A stretch of DNA of 59,022 nt from an uncultured Lachnospiraceae bacterium. GTDB lineage: Bacteria > Bacillota > Clostridia > Lachnospirales > Lachnospiraceae. This document shows positions 24,400 through 33,772 of the stretch, piece by piece. Position 1 is the stretch's first letter, and each line of letters starts with the position of its first letter. A program made the position numbers and the translations under genes. Below the pieces are notes generated by a model that worked only from the letters and a program-made list of their open reading frames with translations, had not been told where the DNA came from and did no database searches. The DNA lies in contig CATJPU010000186.1 of NCBI GenBank assembly GCA_949742505.1, forward strand, positions 1 through 59,022. Direction: 5' to 3'.

Positions 24400-24828
24400 A
24401 TGTCAGTAAGACCAACGATATTACTTTATAATTTCACAGACAAAAGACGAAGAACGAAGATTCAAACCTTTTGCGCCATGAATGGGATTCGGGTTAGAAT
24501 GGTGGAGAGAGAACAGTATGGAAAGCCGGTGATTGCACTGGTAGATAAAGAAGCGGAAATCTTGTTTGGAGAAGAACGGGCATTTTCTGGTACAAATGAG
24601 GAAAAGCGGGATGAAGAGCAGGCGCCGGGACAGGCGGATTTTGTTGAGGAAATGTTGATGATGTGTCAGGTTGGCGGTAAGATGAACGGACTGCTTGCAT
24701 GGCTTAGAAAAGAAAATGTGATAGTTCCTCTGAAGGCGGTAATGACCCAGACCAATCAGTTCTGGACTTCTCTGGAACTCTATCATGAGATTAAGCGAGA
24801 GCATGAGCAGATGACGGGGCAGGGATGA
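24400..24828 (+). CDS. DUF3783 domain protein
   Basis: This 142-residue protein begins SVRPTILLYNF and ends with a conserved-looking block VPLKAVMTQTNQFWTSLELYHEI (given here in two parts: VPLKAVMTQTNQ and FWTSLELYHEI, about residues 107-129) that matches DUF3783 of Clostridia. The middle (60-85) is acidic and low in complexity. GGGGAGAGGGAAGA precedes the ATG at 24400. The function is unknown. Its stop overlaps the LRR gene start (ATGATG), so the two are probably co-translated. Confidence 0.75.
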   Translation: MSVRPTILLYNFTDKRRRTKIQTFCAMNGIRVRMVEREQYGKPVIALVDKEAEILFGEERAFSGTNEEKRDEEQAPGQADFVEEMLMMCQVGGKMNGLLAWLRKENVIVPLKAVMTQTNQFWTSLELYHEIKREHEQMTGQG

Positions 24829-25826
24829 TGGAGCAGTTCGTGGAACAGGATAGGGAAGAGATTGTTGTAAATGGAATTACGTACATCCTGAAGGCAGAGA
24901 AGCGTCAGTCAGGGTGTCTTGGGGTTGTGGAATACCCGGATAAAGGGACGTGCTCCGGGGAAATCTGCCGGCGCTGTTTCGCACAGGCTGTTTCCTGCGG
25001 GGAGCTGGAGGGGGAAGTTGTGATTCCGAAAGAGGTGAAAGGGCATTCGGTGACAAGTCTGGCGCCGTATGCCTTTTCTGCGAAAAGAATGGAGAGTCTG
25101 GTTCTGCCGGTTACGCTGCGTGAAGCGGGAAGATACGTATTTTACCGTTCTTTTGCTCTGAAAAGGCTGTGCTTCAGCGATACATTTACTGATATTGGGG
25201 CGGGGGCGTTTACCGGCTGTCGGTTGGAAGAGATTGAGATTGATTTTTATCAGGGGGAGCAGTCTTGTCTGAAATTTATTGTGGATGAGATTCGGTATGC
25301 GCTCTGGGTGACGCTGCGTTATCATCGTTCTGACGGCAGAATAGATACGGCAAAAGTGGTATTTCCAGAGCATTACGAGGAAGCGGTGGAAAATACGCCT
25401 GCGAGAATTGTGGAAACCCATTACCATGGGGCGGGCGGATATTACAGGCAGAGTTTCTATCAAAAGGAGCTTAATTTCAGGGAATATGATTCTTTATTTC
25501 CACTAGCGATTGCTCAGGAAGAGGAGGAAATCCTGATAGATATCGCCGCGTACCGGCTTATGTTTCCCTACCGTCTGGAGAAGAAGGCAGAAGAGCGATA
25601 TCTGGAATATCTTGCCGGACATATGGAGCGGGCCGGGAAGGTTTGCGTGAGACGGGAAGATTTGGAGAGGCTGCGCTTTTTTGGAGAGCGGGGACTCTGG
25701 GATAAGGAGGCTCTGAATCAGGCGATTCAAACAGCTTCCGGGGAGAAGCAATTGGAGGCGCTGGCACTTCTGATGGAGCAGAAGCGCAGATTATTTCCCG
25801 GCAGGCGGAAAACGTTTGAGTTATAG
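24825..25826 (+). CDS. Leucine-rich repeat (LRR_5/BspA-type) protein
   Basis: This 333-residue cytoplasmic protein has an N-terminal region (about 45-150) with BspA-type LRR_5 units, seen as VVIPKEVKGHSVTSLAPYAF, then LVLPVTLREAGRYVFY and LCFSDTFTDIGAGAFTGC. The C-terminal half is helical, charged and unlike LRR. There is no signal peptide or cell wall anchor, which is unusual for BspA-like proteins, generally secreted. It overlaps the DUF3783 gene and precedes the VWA and AAA genes, so an intracellular scaffold role in that cluster is plausible. Confidence 0.75.
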   Translation: MMEQFVEQDREEIVVNGITYILKAEKRQSGCLGVVEYPDKGTCSGEICRRCFAQAVSCGELEGEVVIPKEVKGHSVTSLAPYAFSAKRMESLVLPVTLREAGRYVFYRSFALKRLCFSDTFTDIGAGAFTGCRLEEIEIDFYQGEQSCLKFIVDEIRYALWVTLRYHRSDGRIDTAKVVFPEHYEEAVENTPARIVETHYHGAGGYYRQSFYQKELNFREYDSLFPLAIAQEEEEILIDIAAYRLMFPYRLEKKAEERYLEYLAGHMERAGKVCVRREDLERLRFFGERGLWDKEALNQAIQTASGEKQLEALALLMEQKRRLFPGRRKTFEL

Positions 25827-25870
25827 TCAATGTAGCCCGCTACGCCTCCCAAATCCAGCGCAAAATCGGA

Positions 25871-25919
25871 TGCAAATTGGGACGGCATCAAGCAGAAAGC
25901 AATTTTCTGACACGCTCTG
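25871..25919. repeat. Dispersed repeat R2, left-truncated copy
   Basis: TGCAAATTGGGACGGCATC and the following GCAGAAAGCAATTTTC match the right half of the R2 copy at 16911-16959, with the end CACGCTCTGA. The left arm is absent. It separates the LRR gene from the VWA gene. Confidence 0.65.
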
Positions 25920-25979
25920 ATTTGGTATTGGTGTAGAAACGGCGGTAAGTTTCATAACGAGATAATAGAGGGGGACGGC

Positions 25980-27329
25980 ATGGAAGAGACGGATGGTTTC
26001 AAGAGGCCAGAGCGGGCAGGCCACCAGAGCACAGCAGAGAATTTAGAGCGGGTCTGCAAGTCAATTCTGATTAATACAAGAAATGAATTATATCTGAAAA
26101 TGCGCTTTCTGGATGTGGCCTTATCTTCGTTTGTCTATGTGATGAATCCAGATATCTGCCAGATAGGAACGGATGGATTCGGGATGCATTACCAGCCGAA
26201 GACTCTGGGCGGGTGGTACCGGACGGACCGAATCATGGTAAACAGGCTTTACCTTCATACGGTGCTGCACTGTATTTTCCGGCATATCATTCGGCGGAAT
26301 GGAAGGGAGAAGAGGCTGTGGGATTTGTCCTGCAATATTGCTGTGGAGTCTGTGATTGACAGCCTGAACTGCCGGGTGGTGAAGAGGGCCGAAAGCTGGG
26401 TTAGGCAGGATATCTATAGAAAGCTGGAAAAAGAGATGCAGGTATTTACGGCGGAGAAGATTTATACGGCGCTTACAAAGTGGGAGCTTCCAGAGAAAAG
26501 GCTTATGATGCTTTCAGAAGAATTTAATGTGGACGACCACAGACTCTGGCCGGAGGATGACGAGGAGAATCAGAAGAATGAAATCGAGAATCAGTGGAAG
26601 AATCAGGCAGAACAGATTGAGACAAGTCTGGAGACATTTTCCAAAGAAAGCGCGTCGGATTCCGGCGATATCTTGAAGCAGGTCAGGGTAGAGAATAAAG
26701 AGCGGTGCGATTACCGGCGGTTTCTCCGGAAATTTTCAATCCTTAAGGAAGAAATACGTATTGATGAGGATAGTTTTGATTTTGGATTTTATAGCTATGG
26801 GTTAAGGCTTTACGGAAATATGCCGCTGATTGAACCGCAGGAGTGGAAAGAAGAGCAGAAGATAGAGGAATTTGTTATTGTGATTGACACTTCTATGTCC
26901 TGCTCCGGGGAACTGGTGAAACGGTTTCTGGAAGAGACGTATTCGGTACTCAGTGAGAATAACAGTTTTTTCAGAAAGGTCAATATTCATATTATTCAGT
27001 GCGATGAAACTGTAAAGGAAGACCGGAAGATTACCTGCGGGGAAGAGCTGAAGGAATATATGGAAGACTTGACGCTGAAGGGCGAAGGCGGAACAGATTT
27101 CCGGCCGGCCTTTTCATATGTGGAGGAATTGATAAAAAAGGGAGAGCTTGGCAGTCTGAAGGGTTTGATTTATTTTACGGACGGACAGGGAATCTACCCG
27201 GTGAGAAAGCCGCTCTTTCAGACGGCGTTTGTATTTGTAAAGGAAGATTATGAGGATGTGAATGTTCCGGCGTGGGCGATGAAACTGGTACTGGATGAGG
27301 AAGAACAGGCTCTGGGATACAGACTGTAA
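25980..27329 (+). CDS. DUF2201-type metallopeptidase-like / VWA domain protein
   Basis: This 449-residue protein has an N-terminal DUF2201_N-like domain resembling a zincin (about 20-185) and a C-terminal VWA-like domain (about 295-449). The VWA metal-binding site is intact (DTSMS at 303-307, and GGTDF later), so it should bind Mg and a partner. The zincin motif is degenerate: HTVLHCIFRH at 93-102 has Thr where HExxH enzymes have the catalytic Glu, so peptidase activity is unlikely. AGGGGGACGGC precedes the ATG. It is the expected partner of the MoxR-type ATPase 70 bases downstream. Confidence 0.85.
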   Translation: MEETDGFKRPERAGHQSTAENLERVCKSILINTRNELYLKMRFLDVALSSFVYVMNPDICQIGTDGFGMHYQPKTLGGWYRTDRIMVNRLYLHTVLHCIFRHIIRRNGREKRLWDLSCNIAVESVIDSLNCRVVKRAESWVRQDIYRKLEKEMQVFTAEKIYTALTKWELPEKRLMMLSEEFNVDDHRLWPEDDEENQKNEIENQWKNQAEQIETSLETFSKESASDSGDILKQVRVENKERCDYRRFLRKFSILKEEIRIDEDSFDFGFYSYGLRLYGNMPLIEPQEWKEEQKIEEFVIVIDTSMSCSGELVKRFLEETYSVLSENNSFFRKVNIHIIQCDETVKEDRKITCGEELKEYMEDLTLKGEGGTDFRPAFSYVEELIKKGELGSLKGLIYFTDGQGIYPVRKPLFQTAFVFVKEDYEDVNVPAWAMKLVLDEEEQALGYRL

Positions 27330-27399
27330 CAGAGAGGCTGGTACTACCTTGCGTTGTGTGCTGCGCAAACAGTGTTATGGAATAAATTAGGAGGCGAAT

Positions 27400-28911
27400 A
27401 TGGATATTAAACGTGCAAAACAGGAGATTATGGATGCGGTGAAGGCATATCTGATTCGGGATGAAGACGGAGAGTATCTGATTCCGTCTATCCGTCAGCG
27501 GCCGATTCTCCTTATGGGGCCTCCGGGGATTGGAAAGACCCAGATTATGGAGCAGATTGCAAGGGAATGTAGAATCGGGCTGGTGGCTTATACCATTACC
27601 CATCATACCAGACAGAGCGCGGTGGGGCTTCCCTTTATCCGGGAGAAGCAATTCGGCGGAGAGACATTTTCGGTAACGGAATATACCATGAGCGAGATTA
27701 TCGCTTCTGTTTATGAGAAAATGGAGCGGACCGGGCTTTCTGAAGGAATTCTTTTTATTGATGAAATTAACTGTGTATCGGAGACTTTGGCTCCTGCTAT
27801 GCTGCAGTTCCTTCAGTGTAAGACCTTTGGCAATCAGAAGGTGCCGGAGGGATGGCTGATTGTGGCGGCGGGTAATCCGCCGGAGTATAATAAGTCGGTG
27901 CGGGAATTTGATACGGTGACTTTGGATAGGATTAAGATGATAGAGGTAGACGCTGATTATGGGGTATGGCGGGAGTATGCGTATCAGGCGGGAATCCACC
28001 CGGCGGTTCTTTCTTATCTGGAATTGCGGAAGGAGTATTTCTACCGGATGGAGACTACTGTAGATGGTAAAATGTTTGTGACGGCGAGAGGCTGGGAAGA
28101 TTTGTCGCAGTTTCTCTATGCCTGTGAACGAATCGGAAAGAGCGTGGACAGGGAGGTTGTGCACCAGTATATCCAGCACTGGAAAATCGCGAAGGATTTC
28201 GCAAATTATCTGGAGCTTTATGACAAGTACAAGAAGGATTACGGGCTTGAGGGGATTGTGGAAGGAATATACACAAAAACGGCTGTAGAGCGTGTGAAAT
28301 TCGCTTCCTTTGACGAGAGACTGAGCATTGTGGGAATGCTTACCGGCAAGCTGAACGAGCTGTTCCGGGAGGCATATAGGGAGGATGCATATGTTACCAG
28401 ACTGTTTGAGTATCTGAAACGGTATAAAGCCTGTCAAAATCTTGATACCGTTATCGCACAGGCACAAGGAGATTATGAGAATCTTAGAAAGGGAGAGCTG
28501 CTGTCCCGGCTGGAGAATCAGATTTGGCGCAGAGCGATCGATATGCTGGAGCGTTACCGGCTTCTAAATCAGAAGGAATACTTAGAGAAGGAGGCGGCAT
28601 TTGAAAGGGTGCGGAAGGAATTTCAGAAGGAAGTTTCCGGAAGAGAGGCATGTGTGAACCGGGCGGTACAAGGACTGGAATATGGATTTGATTTTATGGA
28701 AGCGGCATTTGGAGACAGCCAGGAAATGGTGTCTTTTGTGACAGAGCTTGGCTCTGGACATTACAGCATTTGGTTTTTAAGGGAAAATGAATGCGACAGG
28801 TATTATAAATATAATAAGGGCCTCCTGTTTGACGAAAGACAGGAAGCCATATTAAAACAGCTTGACGAGATTGAAAATCATCTGGACAGAGGGCTTAATG
28901 AAAGTAACTGA
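27400..28911 (+). CDS. MoxR-type AAA+ ATPase
   Basis: This 503-residue ATPase has an N-terminal AAA module of the MoxR/dynein-related kind: Walker A GPPGIGKT (40-47), Walker B ILFIDEIN, sensor 1 VAAGNPPEYN, and an arginine-containing helix. The C-terminal 200 residues are helical, charged and not recognised. MoxR ATPases act as chaperones with VWA proteins, and here the VWA gene lies directly upstream. TTAGGAGGCGAAT precedes the ATG. Its 3' end overlaps the convergent exporter gene by 17 bases. Confidence 0.9.
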   Translation: MDIKRAKQEIMDAVKAYLIRDEDGEYLIPSIRQRPILLMGPPGIGKTQIMEQIARECRIGLVAYTITHHTRQSAVGLPFIREKQFGGETFSVTEYTMSEIIASVYEKMERTGLSEGILFIDEINCVSETLAPAMLQFLQCKTFGNQKVPEGWLIVAAGNPPEYNKSVREFDTVTLDRIKMIEVDADYGVWREYAYQAGIHPAVLSYLELRKEYFYRMETTVDGKMFVTARGWEDLSQFLYACERIGKSVDREVVHQYIQHWKIAKDFANYLELYDKYKKDYGLEGIVEGIYTKTAVERVKFASFDERLSIVGMLTGKLNELFREAYREDAYVTRLFEYLKRYKACQNLDTVIAQAQGDYENLRKGELLSRLENQIWRRAIDMLERYRLLNQKEYLEKEAAFERVRKEFQKEVSGREACVNRAVQGLEYGFDFMEAAFGDSQEMVSFVTELGSGHYSIWFLRENECDRYYKYNKGLLFDERQEAILKQLDEIENHLDRGLNESN

Positions 28912-29749
28912 TGCCAGAGAGGATTAGTCCGGCAGCGGCGGCAGTGAGATACAAAAGTCCTGCGACGGAGAGATTCTCCCGGCGATTCCGATTAACCCGG
29001 AACAGAACAATCAGTCCCATACCGGCGTTGGTACACAGACCGGAGATGACTGCGGCAAAGGATATAGCGTTGTTTAAATACAGCTCTGTCAGCAGGACAG
29101 AAGCGGCGCAATTCGGAATAAAACCGATGACTGCAGTCAGGAAGGGCTGCAGAAAACTGCCATTTAACAGGAATGTGGAAATGGCGTCCATTCCGGCCAG
29201 TGTAATCAGGAGATTTAAAATCCCGGAAAATAAAAAGAGATATCCGAACAGCCGGAAGGTATGGTTGATAGCTGGTTTTAGAATTCCATGATGGCTGTTG
29301 CATCCGCAGTCGTGGCACAAATCTTCGATATGCTTGGTGTCAGGGAATTTTCCGGCAAGTATCAGGTCTGTCAGGAAGCCTGCCGCCAGTGCAATCAGGA
29401 ACTTCACTGCCAGAAGACGCCAGATAGCGCCTGCACTGCCGGGATGACCCATCAGGATAATAACGGCTTCATCTGAAGTTGATAAGAACACTGCCAGCAG
29501 AGTTCCTGTGGAAATTACGCCGCCGGAATAGAGATTCGCGGCCATGACAGAGAATCCGCACTGGGGTATACAGCCCAAGAGAGCTCCGGCGATGGGGCCG
29601 GTTTTCTTTAGCGTAGTTAATGTTTTATTAATCCATGCTGTGGAGTAATGTTCCAGCGCTTCCATCAGGAGGAATGCGGCGAATAGGAAGGGAAGCATGC
29701 GGATGCTGTCCAGAACAGTCTCTAACAGCAGGTCTGAGAATATATTCAT
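28895..29749 (-). CDS. ArsP_2-type putative heavy-metal/manganese exporter
   Basis: This 284-residue membrane protein has about ten hydrophobic segments in two similar halves, with the paired motifs GCIPQCGFS and FIPNCAASV, matching the putative 10-TM heavy-metal exporter family (ArsP_2, often named arsenic efflux or manganese transporter). A central loop HIEDLCHDCGCNSHHG (about 140-155) is rich in Cys and His and likely binds metal. No yybP-ykoY-like leader is seen in the short upstream region. It is convergent with the AAA gene and overlaps it by 17 bases. Confidence 0.85.
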   Translation of the reverse strand: MNIFSDLLLETVLDSIRMLPFLFAAFLLMEALEHYSTAWINKTLTTLKKTGPIAGALLGCIPQCGFSVMAANLYSGGVISTGTLLAVFLSTSDEAVIILMGHPGSAGAIWRLLAVKFLIALAAGFLTDLILAGKFPDTKHIEDLCHDCGCNSHHGILKPAINHTFRLFGYLFLFSGILNLLITLAGMDAISTFLLNGSFLQPFLTAVIGFIPNCAASVLLTELYLNNAISFAAVISGLCTNAGMGLIVLFRVNRNRRENLSVAGLLYLTAAAAGLILSGISYFH

Positions 29750-29783
29750 AGTTATCTGCCTCTGTGTTATAATCAGATTTCAT

Positions 29784-29809
29784 ACAGTTCACACGCCGCC
29801 TGGAGGACG
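29784..29809. repeat. Dispersed short repeat R4, copy 2
   Basis: The 26 bases starting ACAGTTCACACGCC and ending CTGGAGGACG match 23417-23442 at 21 of 26 positions. It lies in the divergent region before the exporter gene. Confidence 0.5.
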
Positions 29810-29953
29810 CGGAGTGTATCCTGATTCAATCCGCTGTTAACTAAACGCCCTGTGAATAGTAACAATTATCTTAACAAGTCACTTGATAAATGTCAAGGAG
29901 AGTTTTCTTTTCGGCTGTTTTATGCTATAGTGGGTTATGTGAATAAAAGGAAA

Positions 29954-30418
29954 ATGCCGCCGAAGCGGCGACAATCAGAAGAGGAGGAAAAGGACGGCCA
30001 GAAGAAGGTATCGTCCTTTCAGGCCCTTATGATTTCCACTGCGTCAAGGGTGGGAACTGGTAATATTGCTGGTATTGCTACTGCAATCGCTGCCGGAGGA
30101 CCGGGAGCGGTATTTTGGATGTGGCTGATGGCGGTGATTGGAGGCGCGTCGGATTCCAATGATAGTTGGACTGATTCTGGCAGTGCTTACGGGACTGGTG
30201 TGGAATCTTGCGGATATTACCATGGGAGCTATGGCGAGTGTGAATATTATCGCAATTTTCCTTCTGGCGGAATCGTTATGAAGGCGCTGAAGGATTATGA
30301 GATTCAGAGGAAGAATGGGAAGAGGCCGGTATTTAAAGGTGAGAAGAAAAGAACGCGAACGTGCGGTATGCGTATTTCGTATGTCAAAAATTCAATGATG
30401 CTTTGCTTTGGACAATAA
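29954..30418 (+). pseudogene. Decayed alanine/sodium symporter (AGCS family)
   Basis: Two separated parts of an AGCS amino acid carrier are joined here. The first, [20 protein letters not shown] followed by [20 protein letters not shown], is the N-terminal signature region. Immediately after (from about 30158) another frame encodes [21 protein letters not shown], the C-terminal end of the family, and then the reading returns to the first frame for [13 protein letters not shown]. About 250 internal residues are missing and at least two frame changes are present, so no functional carrier is made. Confidence 0.8.
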
Positions 30419-30471
30419 TTCCAACGGCGGTCAGTATTTTCAACAGTCTTCCGCGTAGGAAAGGAACTTGC

Positions 30472-30648
30472 ATGAGAATTAACGTAAGTGTTAATATATC
30501 GAATGCGTGCCTCGACATTGAATTGGAAACGGAAAGAATGTGCCAGCCCCGTAATTGCTTAAGACGTATGCAATATTTTTCCAAGATTTTAGCAAAACAG
30601 CCTGGAATGGGAAGCTATGTTGGAAATGGAGAATTGCTAACGAGTTAG
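30472..30648 (+). CDS. Possible small protein, 58 residues (weak)
   Basis: An ORF starting MRINVSVNISNACLDIELE has AGGAAAGGAAC 6 bases upstream but no family I recognise and no membrane segment. It sits between the decayed symporter and a terminator. It may be chance or a remnant. The stretch 30419-30716 holds nothing else I can name apart from the hairpin at 30669. Confidence 0.25.
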   Translation: MRINVSVNISNACLDIELETERMCQPRNCLRRMQYFSKILAKQPGMGSYVGNGELLTS

Positions 30649-30668
30649 CTTACTCTAGAAAAATGTAG

Positions 30669-30702
30669 ATTAGCCCCGACAGATTTTTCTGCTGGGGCTA
30701 AT
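30669..30702 (-). terminator. Rubredoxin terminator hairpin
   Basis: ATTAGCCCC and GGGGCTAAT form a perfect 9-base stem, with CAG/CTG able to extend it inside. On the minus strand it is followed after a few bases by ATTTTT. It lies 15 bases after the rubredoxin stop codon. Confidence 0.6.
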
Positions 30703-30716
30703 TTGTTACCTATTAT

Positions 30717-30875
30717 TTACAATTCAACAAAAACTTCTTTTCCCAGTCCGCAGATTGGGCATACCCAGTCATCCGGGATATCCTCAAAGGCGGTTCCGGG
30801 CGCAATGCCTCCGTCTGAATCGCCGATTTCCGGGTCGTAGATGTAACCGCATGGTTCGCAAAGATATTTTTTCAT
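30717..30875 (-). CDS. Rubredoxin
   Basis: This 52-residue protein is a complete rubredoxin, a one-iron electron carrier used by anaerobes in oxygen and peroxide detoxification and other redox steps. The iron ligands are C6 and C9 (CEPCG) and C39 and C42 (CPICG), with the typical YIYDPEIGD and PDDWVCP segments. AAGGAGGAACTGATC places the start at 30875; a longer reading to 30998 would run into the next gene upstream and has no site. No rubrerythrin or reductase gene is adjacent. Confidence 0.95.
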   Translation of the reverse strand: MKKYLCEPCGYIYDPEIGDSDGGIAPGTAFEDIPDDWVCPICGLGKEVFVEL

Positions 30876-30951
30876 GATCAGTTCCTCCTTGAATATAGAG
30901 GTAGTATATGCGCTCATAAGGAAAATCATACTTCGAAAGCAACAGAGCATA

Positions 30952-33756
30952 TCAGTGATTCTGTACGATAGATAAGATAATATAGCACAATTCCGCATTG
31001 TTTACCGATATCCCGAAAGGTTCTGCCAGGATAGAAATATGCTCTTTCAGAAGCAGAAACAAGGCTTTATTCTTCTGAATATATTCTTTCTCATTATCAA
31101 AGACGACCTTTTTATTGCAGATACAGCGTTCCAGCATAAAACCCAGGTGCAGCAGCAGCGACAGGTGCAGCGCACGGTTTTCCGTAATCTGAGACAGATT
31201 TAAGGCAGACAGAAATTCCTCGGAGTACCGGACGGAGGCGGAGGGATTCAGGTACATTACATTTTTGGTCAGGAACTGAAGGCTCTCTTCCTGTACGGTT
31301 TCTGGCTGAACCGGGCTGGTGTTCTGCGGGTTATACTGCCTGACAGCGTTGTTTAAAAATTCAATGAAATACTTTTTCCCCATCGGAGAGATTAGGCTGG
31401 ATATGTGGAAAAAGGGAATATCCATGGGAATTTCCATATTGCCCGCGCATGCCAGCAGCCGGAATTTCGAGCAGATTGCCTGATATTCCGGCGAGTTATT
31501 TTTCATATCGGACAGAGAAACTGCCAACACCTGAATGCCGGTGATATGATGCTCCTGTAATTCCTGTTCAATCATCGCCTGGAAAGCAATGCTTGTTCCC
31601 AGGCCTGACGCGCACATGGTAAGGATAGCAGGTTGTTTTGCGGCAGGCTTATTGCAGGGAAGTTCCGTTGGCTTATTTACCATATAGTTGTTGTATACCG
31701 CATGTATACTGGCGTCTCTGCTCAGGAGGGTGCGGGTGATATCCAGCGCCATCAGCGTCGTTACGTTAGGGATTGCGCGGACAGGGATTCCGGTTTCTAA
31801 TGTGAGCTTCTCGTCGAAGGTGGTAAGGGAACCCATGTCTACCAGAAGGAGCGCGCCTTTGGTACGGCTTACGGTAATTACTTCCCGGAGCACGTTCTGA
31901 TAGGTGTCCGGAATATTCTGCTCCAGCGGTACGTCCACAGCTTTGACCAGACTGCATTCCATCAGCCGATTGCAGACATTTGCAATACTGGAGGCAGTGC
32001 TTGCGCCGTGGGCTACGATAATCAGACCGGGCAGCTCCTGATAGGGAGCGCTGTGCATGTTGGAGAGAATCAGGGCTACCAGATATTCTTCATCCTTTGA
32101 AATATGGAGGCCGAACTGGTTTTCAAAGCGGGAAATGATGATTCCCGCCGTTTCGATTTCTTTGGAGGCGGTAGCTTTCAGCGTGGAAATTTCCTTCTCG
32201 GTAATCCTTTTACGCGACGCCATTCTTTCCAGAAGGAATTTGAAATGGAAGGAAAGAACCAGTATATTTTTCTGGTTCAAATCCAGACCGAGTTCGTCGA
32301 AGGTTTCCTCTGCTGCAGCAGTGGCAAAATCAACCATATCCTGTCCTACAATCTTGTACAGCTCTTCTTTGTGGAGATTCTGATTGTAGTAGCGTCTGAG
32401 GATATTGTCGCAGTATGCCTGAATATCGGAAGATAATTCCTCGTTCATCTGCTGACTGGAATATCCCATGGAGGAATATTCGTCAATGCGTTTCATCAGA
32501 TTGCTATAGGTTTCTTCGTCATAATATTTATTGGAGTGACATGGCTTGTTGTCAGCGGAGTAGATGGTGTACCGGGTCTCGTAGCGGCTTGGAAATGACA
32601 GGGAGTTCCCGGAGACATTCTGGTAATCGTAATCCTTAATGGCGGGGGACAGCAGATCAAAAGAGACTATCAGCTCATCCTGGCTGCTGGTGTTGTTCAG
32701 GTAAGACCTTGCGCACAGGACTTTAATTTCGGAAGAAAGCTGTCCGATATTTTCTGTAAATGGATAAGCGCACAAGGCCTTTACGATTCTGGTGTTCACT
32801 ACATAGGATTTCAGCGTTGCGCTGGCTTCCCGCACAAAGATATATTCTATCATAGCCAGTTTCTCTTCAATATCTTTCTCCCGGTAGGAAGGCAGGGTAA
32901 TAGTGAGAGGGATTCTCCGCATAAATGTTTTCAGCAGCACATTTCTGGGATTCTCCGTTGTTGCTCCGATAATGCGTAAGGATGCGCTGCGCATATTAGA
33001 GGATTCCCCAAGCTTTCGGTAACGGCCGGTATCCATCAGATAGAAGAGCAGTTCCTGGCCCTCCGGAGGCAGTCGGTGGATCTCATCCAAAAAGAGGATG
33101 CCGCCGTTCGCCTGTTCTACCAGTCCCGGGCTATCCGAAACAGCTCCGGTAAAGGCGCCCTTCACATGACCGAACAAATGGGACATGAGAAGCTGGGGGT
33201 TGTGATAGTAATCGGAACAGTTAAATTCTACGAAGGGAAAATCTTTCTTCTTCTTTTTTAAAAATTCCAGTCCGAAGCGGTACATGGTGCGGGCAAACAG
33301 TGTTTTGCCGGTGCCGCTCTCACCGATTAGCAGCGTATGCAGTCCGTTGGGAGGATAGATAATCGCCGCCTTGGCCTTCTCAATTTGCGTCTTAAGACTA
33401 CCGTTATGGCCGATTAACCCGCTGAAAGCGTCTGCCGTAAATTCTGGCTTTTCAAAAGGAGCGGCCGCGGCAAAAAACTCATCCATCGTATAGGTGAATT
33501 TATAATCACATTTTGAAATAAAGGAACGCACCAGTTCCGCCGGGAAAAAGTGGACGGGCCTGCTGTCGATTTTAACCAGTAGTTTCTGGGAAACCAGTTT
33601 ATTGAGATATGCGCTGGCATTTGCGCGGTTTATATGAAACTCTGCTTCAATATCTGAGGCGGTGATACCGCATAGCCGGTGACAGGCCAGCATTTCCGTT
33701 AATTTGTGTTCATCAGTGTTCTGCAGGACATATTCAAATATTTTAGCTTCATTCAT
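30952..33756 (-). CDS. LevR-like sigma-54 activator with PRD and PTS domains
   Basis: This protein of about 934 residues is a PTS-regulated enhancer-binding protein of the LevR/ManR kind. In order it has an N-terminal helix-turn-helix (about 1-75), a sigma-54 AAA+ domain (about 105-340) with [14 protein letters not shown] (the sigma-54 contact loop) and ILFLDEIH, a PRD (about 430-540), an EIIA-Man-like domain with VAHGASTAS, an EIIB-Gat-like domain with MCASGLGTS, and a C-terminal PRD with a conserved His in [10 protein letters not shown]. The ATG at 33756 is preferred; a GTG at 33765 is possible since AAAGG lies between. It should turn on the divergent PTS promoters nearby in response to PTS phosphorylation. 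Confidence 0.93.
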   Translation of the reverse strand: MNEAKIFEYVLQNTDEHKLTEMLACHRLCGITASDIEAEFHINRANASAYLNKLVSQKLLVKIDSRPVHFFPAELVRSFISKCDYKFTYTMDEFFAAAAPFEKPEFTADAFSGLIGHNGSLKTQIEKAKAAIIYPPNGLHTLLIGESGTGKTLFARTMYRFGLEFLKKKKKDFPFVEFNCSDYYHNPQLLMSHLFGHVKGAFTGAVSDSPGLVEQANGGILFLDEIHRLPPEGQELLFYLMDTGRYRKLGESSNMRSASLRIIGATTENPRNVLLKTFMRRIPLTITLPSYREKDIEEKLAMIEYIFVREASATLKSYVVNTRIVKALCAYPFTENIGQLSSEIKVLCARSYLNNTSSQDELIVSFDLLSPAIKDYDYQNVSGNSLSFPSRYETRYTIYSADNKPCHSNKYYDEETYSNLMKRIDEYSSMGYSSQQMNEELSSDIQAYCDNILRRYYNQNLHKEELYKIVGQDMVDFATAAAEETFDELGLDLNQKNILVLSFHFKFLLERMASRKRITEKEISTLKATASKEIETAGIIISRFENQFGLHISKDEEYLVALILSNMHSAPYQELPGLIIVAHGASTASSIANVCNRLMECSLVKAVDVPLEQNIPDTYQNVLREVITVSRTKGALLLVDMGSLTTFDEKLTLETGIPVRAIPNVTTLMALDITRTLLSRDASIHAVYNNYMVNKPTELPCNKPAAKQPAILTMCASGLGTSIAFQAMIEQELQEHHITGIQVLAVSLSDMKNNSPEYQAICSKFRLLACAGNMEIPMDIPFFHISSLISPMGKKYFIEFLNNAVRQYNPQNTSPVQPETVQEESLQFLTKNVMYLNPSASVRYSEEFLSALNLSQITENRALHLSLLLHLGFMLERCICNKKVVFDNEKEYIQKNKALFLLLKEHISILAEPFGISVNNAELCYIILSIVQNH

Positions 33757-33772
33757 ATCGTTCACAAACCTT

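Noticed and set aside
27175-28467. A 430-residue open frame on the minus strand opposite the MoxR-type ATPase
   Set aside because: The plus-strand ATPase has all its AAA motifs; the opposite frame is low in complexity with no domain and no ribosome binding site that stands out.
28895-29850. Possible yybP-ykoY manganese riboswitch before the exporter gene
   Set aside because: The upstream region is too short and lacks the conserved yybP-ykoY loops; only the short R4 repeat is present.
30361-30648. A longer 95-residue reading of the frame containing the weak 58-residue ORF
   Set aside because: Its first part overlaps the decayed symporter in another frame and has no ribosome binding site; only the shorter form is listed, with low confidence.
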